Part shown: one piece after another, positions 21,842 to 23,913 of the stretch
Layout: every line of letters begins with the position of its first letter
How positions within the stretch are numbered: position 1 is the first letter of the stretch
From: JBBDNV01 sp040877415
Lineage (GTDB): Bacteria; Planctomycetota; Planctomycetia; Pirellulales; PALSA-1355
DNA: 23,913 nt
NCBI GenBank assembly: GCA_040877415.1
Contig: JBBDNV010000093.1
Span: forward strand, 1-23,913
Direction of reading: 5' to 3'
The notes under the pieces: model-generated
Seen by the model: only the letters and a program-made list of their open reading frames with translations
What the model was told of the DNA's origin: nothing
Databases searched by the model: none
Position numbers and translations under genes: made by a program

Positions 21842-21974
21842 ATAGCCCCCGGCCCTTGTCTCCGGTCTAAACACTCTGCCGGGGGATGGCTTGTTTGTCC
21901 GCCATTTCGCGCAACGTTACAATCGCCGTTGCGAGCCGATCCAGGACCCATCTCAACCGCCAGGAGAGCCAGCC

Positions 21975-23369
21975 ATGCGACGCGTCATCTTGTCGTCATT
22001 TCTTGTCGCGTTCGTTTTCGTCGCCGCCGTGCGTGCCGCGGAAAACGAAACGGCGCTCGACCGTTATATCGCCGCGCCCGATCCGGCCTACGCCTGGAAG
22101 CTGGCGGGTACGATTAAGGGAGAAGGTTACACGACGTACGTCATCGACCTGACGTCGCAAACCTGGCGCACCGAAAAAGACGTCGACCGCCCGCTGTGGA
22201 AGCATTGGCTCACTGTGGTCAAGCCCGACGATTTGAAGTATCACACCGCGTTTCTGACGATCGGCGGCGGATCGAATCGCGACAAGATGCCGGCCGCGGC
22301 CAGCGGCCGGACCGCCGACCTGGCCCTGTACACCGGCTCAATCGTCGCCGAGCTGGGCACGGTGCCCAATCAGCCGCTGGTGTTTGCCGATTCGAAGGAC
22401 GAGGAGCGCTATGAGGACAACCTCATCGCTTACACCCGCGTCAAGTACATGGCCACTCGCGATCCCAACTGGCTGGTGCGGCTGGCCATGGTGAAAAGCG
22501 GCGTGCGCGCCATGGACGCCCTGCAGGAGTTCTTCGCCTCCGACGAGGGCGGCAGAATTAAGATCGAAAACTTCGTCGTGGCCGGCGGATCGAAACGCGG
22601 CTGGACCACCTGGCTCGTGGGCGTCGTCGACCGGCGCGTCATCGCCATCATTCCGATTGTGATCGACGCCCTCAATTCCGAGGTGATCACCCGGCATCAT
22701 TACCAGGCCTACGGCTTTTTTTCGCCGGCCCTGAAAGACTACGTGCGACACGGACTGTTTCCCGACAAGGTGGGCACGCCCGAGTATCGCGAGATTTTGG
22801 CGATCGAGGATCCCTACAATTATCGCCATCGCGAGCGCTTGAAGATTCCCAAGTACGTCATCAACGCCTCGGGCGACCAGTTCTTCCTGCCCGACAACTC
22901 GCAGTTTTATTTTGGCGAGCTGCCCGAGCCGAAGTCGCTGCGATACGTGGAAAATGCTAAGCACAACCTGGAAGGGAGCGACGCGCGCGAGAGCCTGGCG
23001 GCGTTTTATTTGTCGGTGCTGGAAGGAAAGCCGCGCCCAAAATTCTCGTGGAAGAAGGGCAAGGATGGCTCACTCACGGTCGCGGTGCAGGACAAGCCGG
23101 CCGAGGTGACCGTGTGGCAGGCCACGAACCCCGACGCCCGCGATTTCCGCGTCGACACGATCGGCAAGGCGTACACGAAAAGTTCGCTCGAGCCGAAATC
23201 CGACGGCACGTACGTGGCGAAAATCGATCCGCCCCCGAAGGGTTTCACCGCCTTCTTCGTGGAATTGGTCTACCCGACGGGCCACAAGTATCCGTTCAAG
23301 TTCACCACCGAAGTGAGCGTCGTGCCCGACATCTTGCCCTTTGAGATGCCCTCGACGCTCAGCAAGTAA
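21975..23369 (+). CDS. Secreted PhoPQ-activated pathogenicity-related (PqaA)-like alpha/beta hydrolase
   Basis: This is a 464-residue exported protein of the PhoPQ-regulated family (PqaA), common in planctomycetes as predicted secreted hydrolases. Residues 1-21 form a signal peptide (MRRVILSSFLVAFVFVAAV, then RA). The alpha/beta-hydrolase core shows the nucleophile Ser 206 in VAGGSKRGWTTW, the acid Asp 301 in NASGDQFFLPDN and the base His 330 in NAKHNLEG. An extra C-terminal beta-rich domain follows from about 365. The start at 21975 is fixed by AGGAGA at 21962-21967, 7 bases upstream, and by the signal peptide; an in-frame extension from 21891 was rejected. The substrate is unknown; no virulence role should be read from the family name. 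A hairpin repeat follows 33 bases after the stop. Confidence 0.93.
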   Translation: MRRVILSSFLVAFVFVAAVRAAENETALDRYIAAPDPAYAWKLAGTIKGEGYTTYVIDLTSQTWRTEKDVDRPLWKHWLTVVKPDDLKYHTAFLTIGGGSNRDKMPAAASGRTADLALYTGSIVAELGTVPNQPLVFADSKDEERYEDNLIAYTRVKYMATRDPNWLVRLAMVKSGVRAMDALQEFFASDEGGRIKIENFVVAGGSKRGWTTWLVGVVDRRVIAIIPIVIDALNSEVITRHHYQAYGFFSPALKDYVRHGLFPDKVGTPEYREILAIEDPYNYRHRERLKIPKYVINASGDQFFLPDNSQFYFGELPEPKSLRYVENAKHNLEGSDARESLAAFYLSVLEGKPRPKFSWKKGKDGSLTVAVQDKPAEVTVWQATNPDARDFRVDTIGKAYTKSSLEPKSDGTYVAKIDPPPKGFTAFFVELVYPTGHKYPFKFTTEVSVVPDILPFEMPSTLSK

Positions 23370-23402
23370 GTTCAACCGCAAGGCAACTTCTTCTCCCGGG
23401 AC

Positions 23403-23425
23403 CCCTCTCCCCTTGCGGGAGAGGG
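23403..23425. repeat. Dispersed extragenic palindrome (CCCTCTCCC/GGGAGAGGG type)
   Basis: CCCTCTCCC at 23403-23411 and GGGAGAGGG at 23417-23425 form a perfect 9-bp stem with a 5-base loop, followed by CAGGGTGAGGGGG. This wording matches a very common REP-like element found in many high-GC bacteria, as I recall it. It may end the hydrolase transcript, although it lacks a T-tract. Confidence 0.7.
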
Positions 23426-23563
23426 CAGGGTGAGGGGGCCAGAGATCAAGAGGTTATTTTTCGCTTGCGATTTGAAAGGGGATGAGATAAGGCGACATCA
23501 GATGTTCGCAGATTTCGGTTCGGGCGAGCAGAACTCACTGCTAGACCTTTCCGCGGAGTCGTT
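23426..23563. other. Lower-GC intergenic stretch
   Basis: From about 23450 the GC content drops to roughly 47-48% on the lines counted by eye, against more than 60% elsewhere. AT-rich text (GGTTATTTTTCGC) lies near 23450. No recognisable promoter pair or RNA gene was found. Confidence 0.4.
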
Positions 23564-23839
23564 ATGGGCAATACAGCATTCGTGCATATGGCACTTGCGG
23601 CACTGTTTGTTCTGAGTTGCTGTGGCACTGCATATAACTTATTTGTGTCTGCCCGTTTAAGGCGGTCCGGCATATCGTTTTCGACAGCACTCAACTTTCT
23701 ATTGTTATTGGCCCGGCCAGACTATTATACAGAAGAGGGGTTAAAGGCACGGCGCCGCACGCTTGCGTGGTTTGCACTGGGGATTGCAACGGTGGTCGCA
23801 TTTATCGTCCTGGACGTCGCAGGGTTGAGCGCCTTATAA
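23564..23839 (+). CDS. Small membrane protein of unknown function
   Basis: I do not recognise this 91-residue protein. It has two predicted membrane helices, about residues 7-29 (MALAALFVLSCCGTAYNLFV) and 67-88 (TLAWFALGIATVVAFIVLDV). They are joined by a basic loop with RLRRSG and LKARRR, which suggests a hairpin with a positively charged cytoplasmic loop. GGAG at 23555-23558, five bases before the ATG, supports the start. Its GC content and codon use are clearly lower in GC than the rest of the window, consistent with recent acquisition or weak constraint. The TAA lies inside a small palindrome (CCTTATAAGG, 23832-23841). It could also be a chance frame, but the ribosome site and the two clean helices argue that it is real. 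Confidence 0.62.
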   Translation: MGNTAFVHMALAALFVLSCCGTAYNLFVSARLRRSGISFSTALNFLLLLARPDYYTEEGLKARRRTLAWFALGIATVVAFIVLDVAGLSAL

Positions 23840-23840
23840 G

Positions 23841-23862
23841 GGAGGCAAAAAGGAGGCAAAAA
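23841..23862. repeat. Tandem 11-base duplication
   Basis: GGAGGCAAAAA occurs twice head to tail just after the small membrane-protein gene. A further 8-base direct repeat, CCGCTAGC, occurs at 23893-23900 and 23906-23913 at the window edge. Confidence 0.7.
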
Positions 23863-23913
23863 GGGGACATCACGGCTCTGAAGAAAACTCCTCCGCTAGC
23901 TTAGTCCGCTAGC

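Overview
The window reads as chromosomal DNA of a high-GC planctomycete, probably near the Pirellulales. The basis is gene content and protein style: a DUF5117/DUF4953-type zinc metalloprotease, a putative ABC exporter permease, a PqaA-like secreted hydrolase, a bacterial Ftr/FhcD enzyme of methanofuran/tetrahydromethanopterin C1 metabolism, and abundant REP-like extragenic palindromes. No rRNA, tRNA, CRISPR array, transposase or phage gene was seen. Taxonomy and functions come from reading the sequence and from knowledge of the families; no database search was run.

Layout. (1) Positions 1-4225, plus strand: the 3' end of a groEL gene with a terminator, then dnaJ, grpE, an FmdB-type zinc-ribbon gene, yacG and a polytopic membrane protein. 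This looks like a proteostasis cluster followed by small zinc proteins. (2) 4354-7954, minus strand: a secreted met-zincin protease, then a PII-like signalling protein and a degenerate receiver-domain protein that look co-transcribed. (3) 8247-13090, plus strand: an aminoglycoside-phosphotransferase-fold protein with an altered catalytic motif, a large DsbD-type reductase with two N-terminal alpha-like domains, and a secernin/C69-type N-terminal-cysteine hydrolase. (4) 13215-20747, minus strand: purM, a ParE-type toxin with its antitoxin, an aldehyde dehydrogenase, an ABC ATPase/permease pair, and a tightly coupled 5-formyl-THF cyclo-ligase/ftr pair. (5) 20951-23839, plus strand: an acetamidase/formamidase family enzyme, a PqaA-like alpha/beta hydrolase, and a small membrane protein in a clearly lower-GC tail.

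Themes. One-carbon chemistry recurs around 19.2-21.8 kb: Ftr, 5-formyl-THF cyclo-ligase and, divergently, an amidase whose family includes formamidases. Both convergent gene junctions (4.2-4.3 kb and 13.1-13.2 kb) hold long inverted repeats able to act as two-way terminators. Other inverted repeats sit in other intergenic gaps. No wholly new system is evident. The most unusual items are the PII-like protein lacking its ATP-contacting arginines next to a pseudo-receiver, the toxin-antitoxin pair with an unusual antitoxin and a promoter that predicts a leaderless transcript, and the Ftr/cyclo-ligase overlap.
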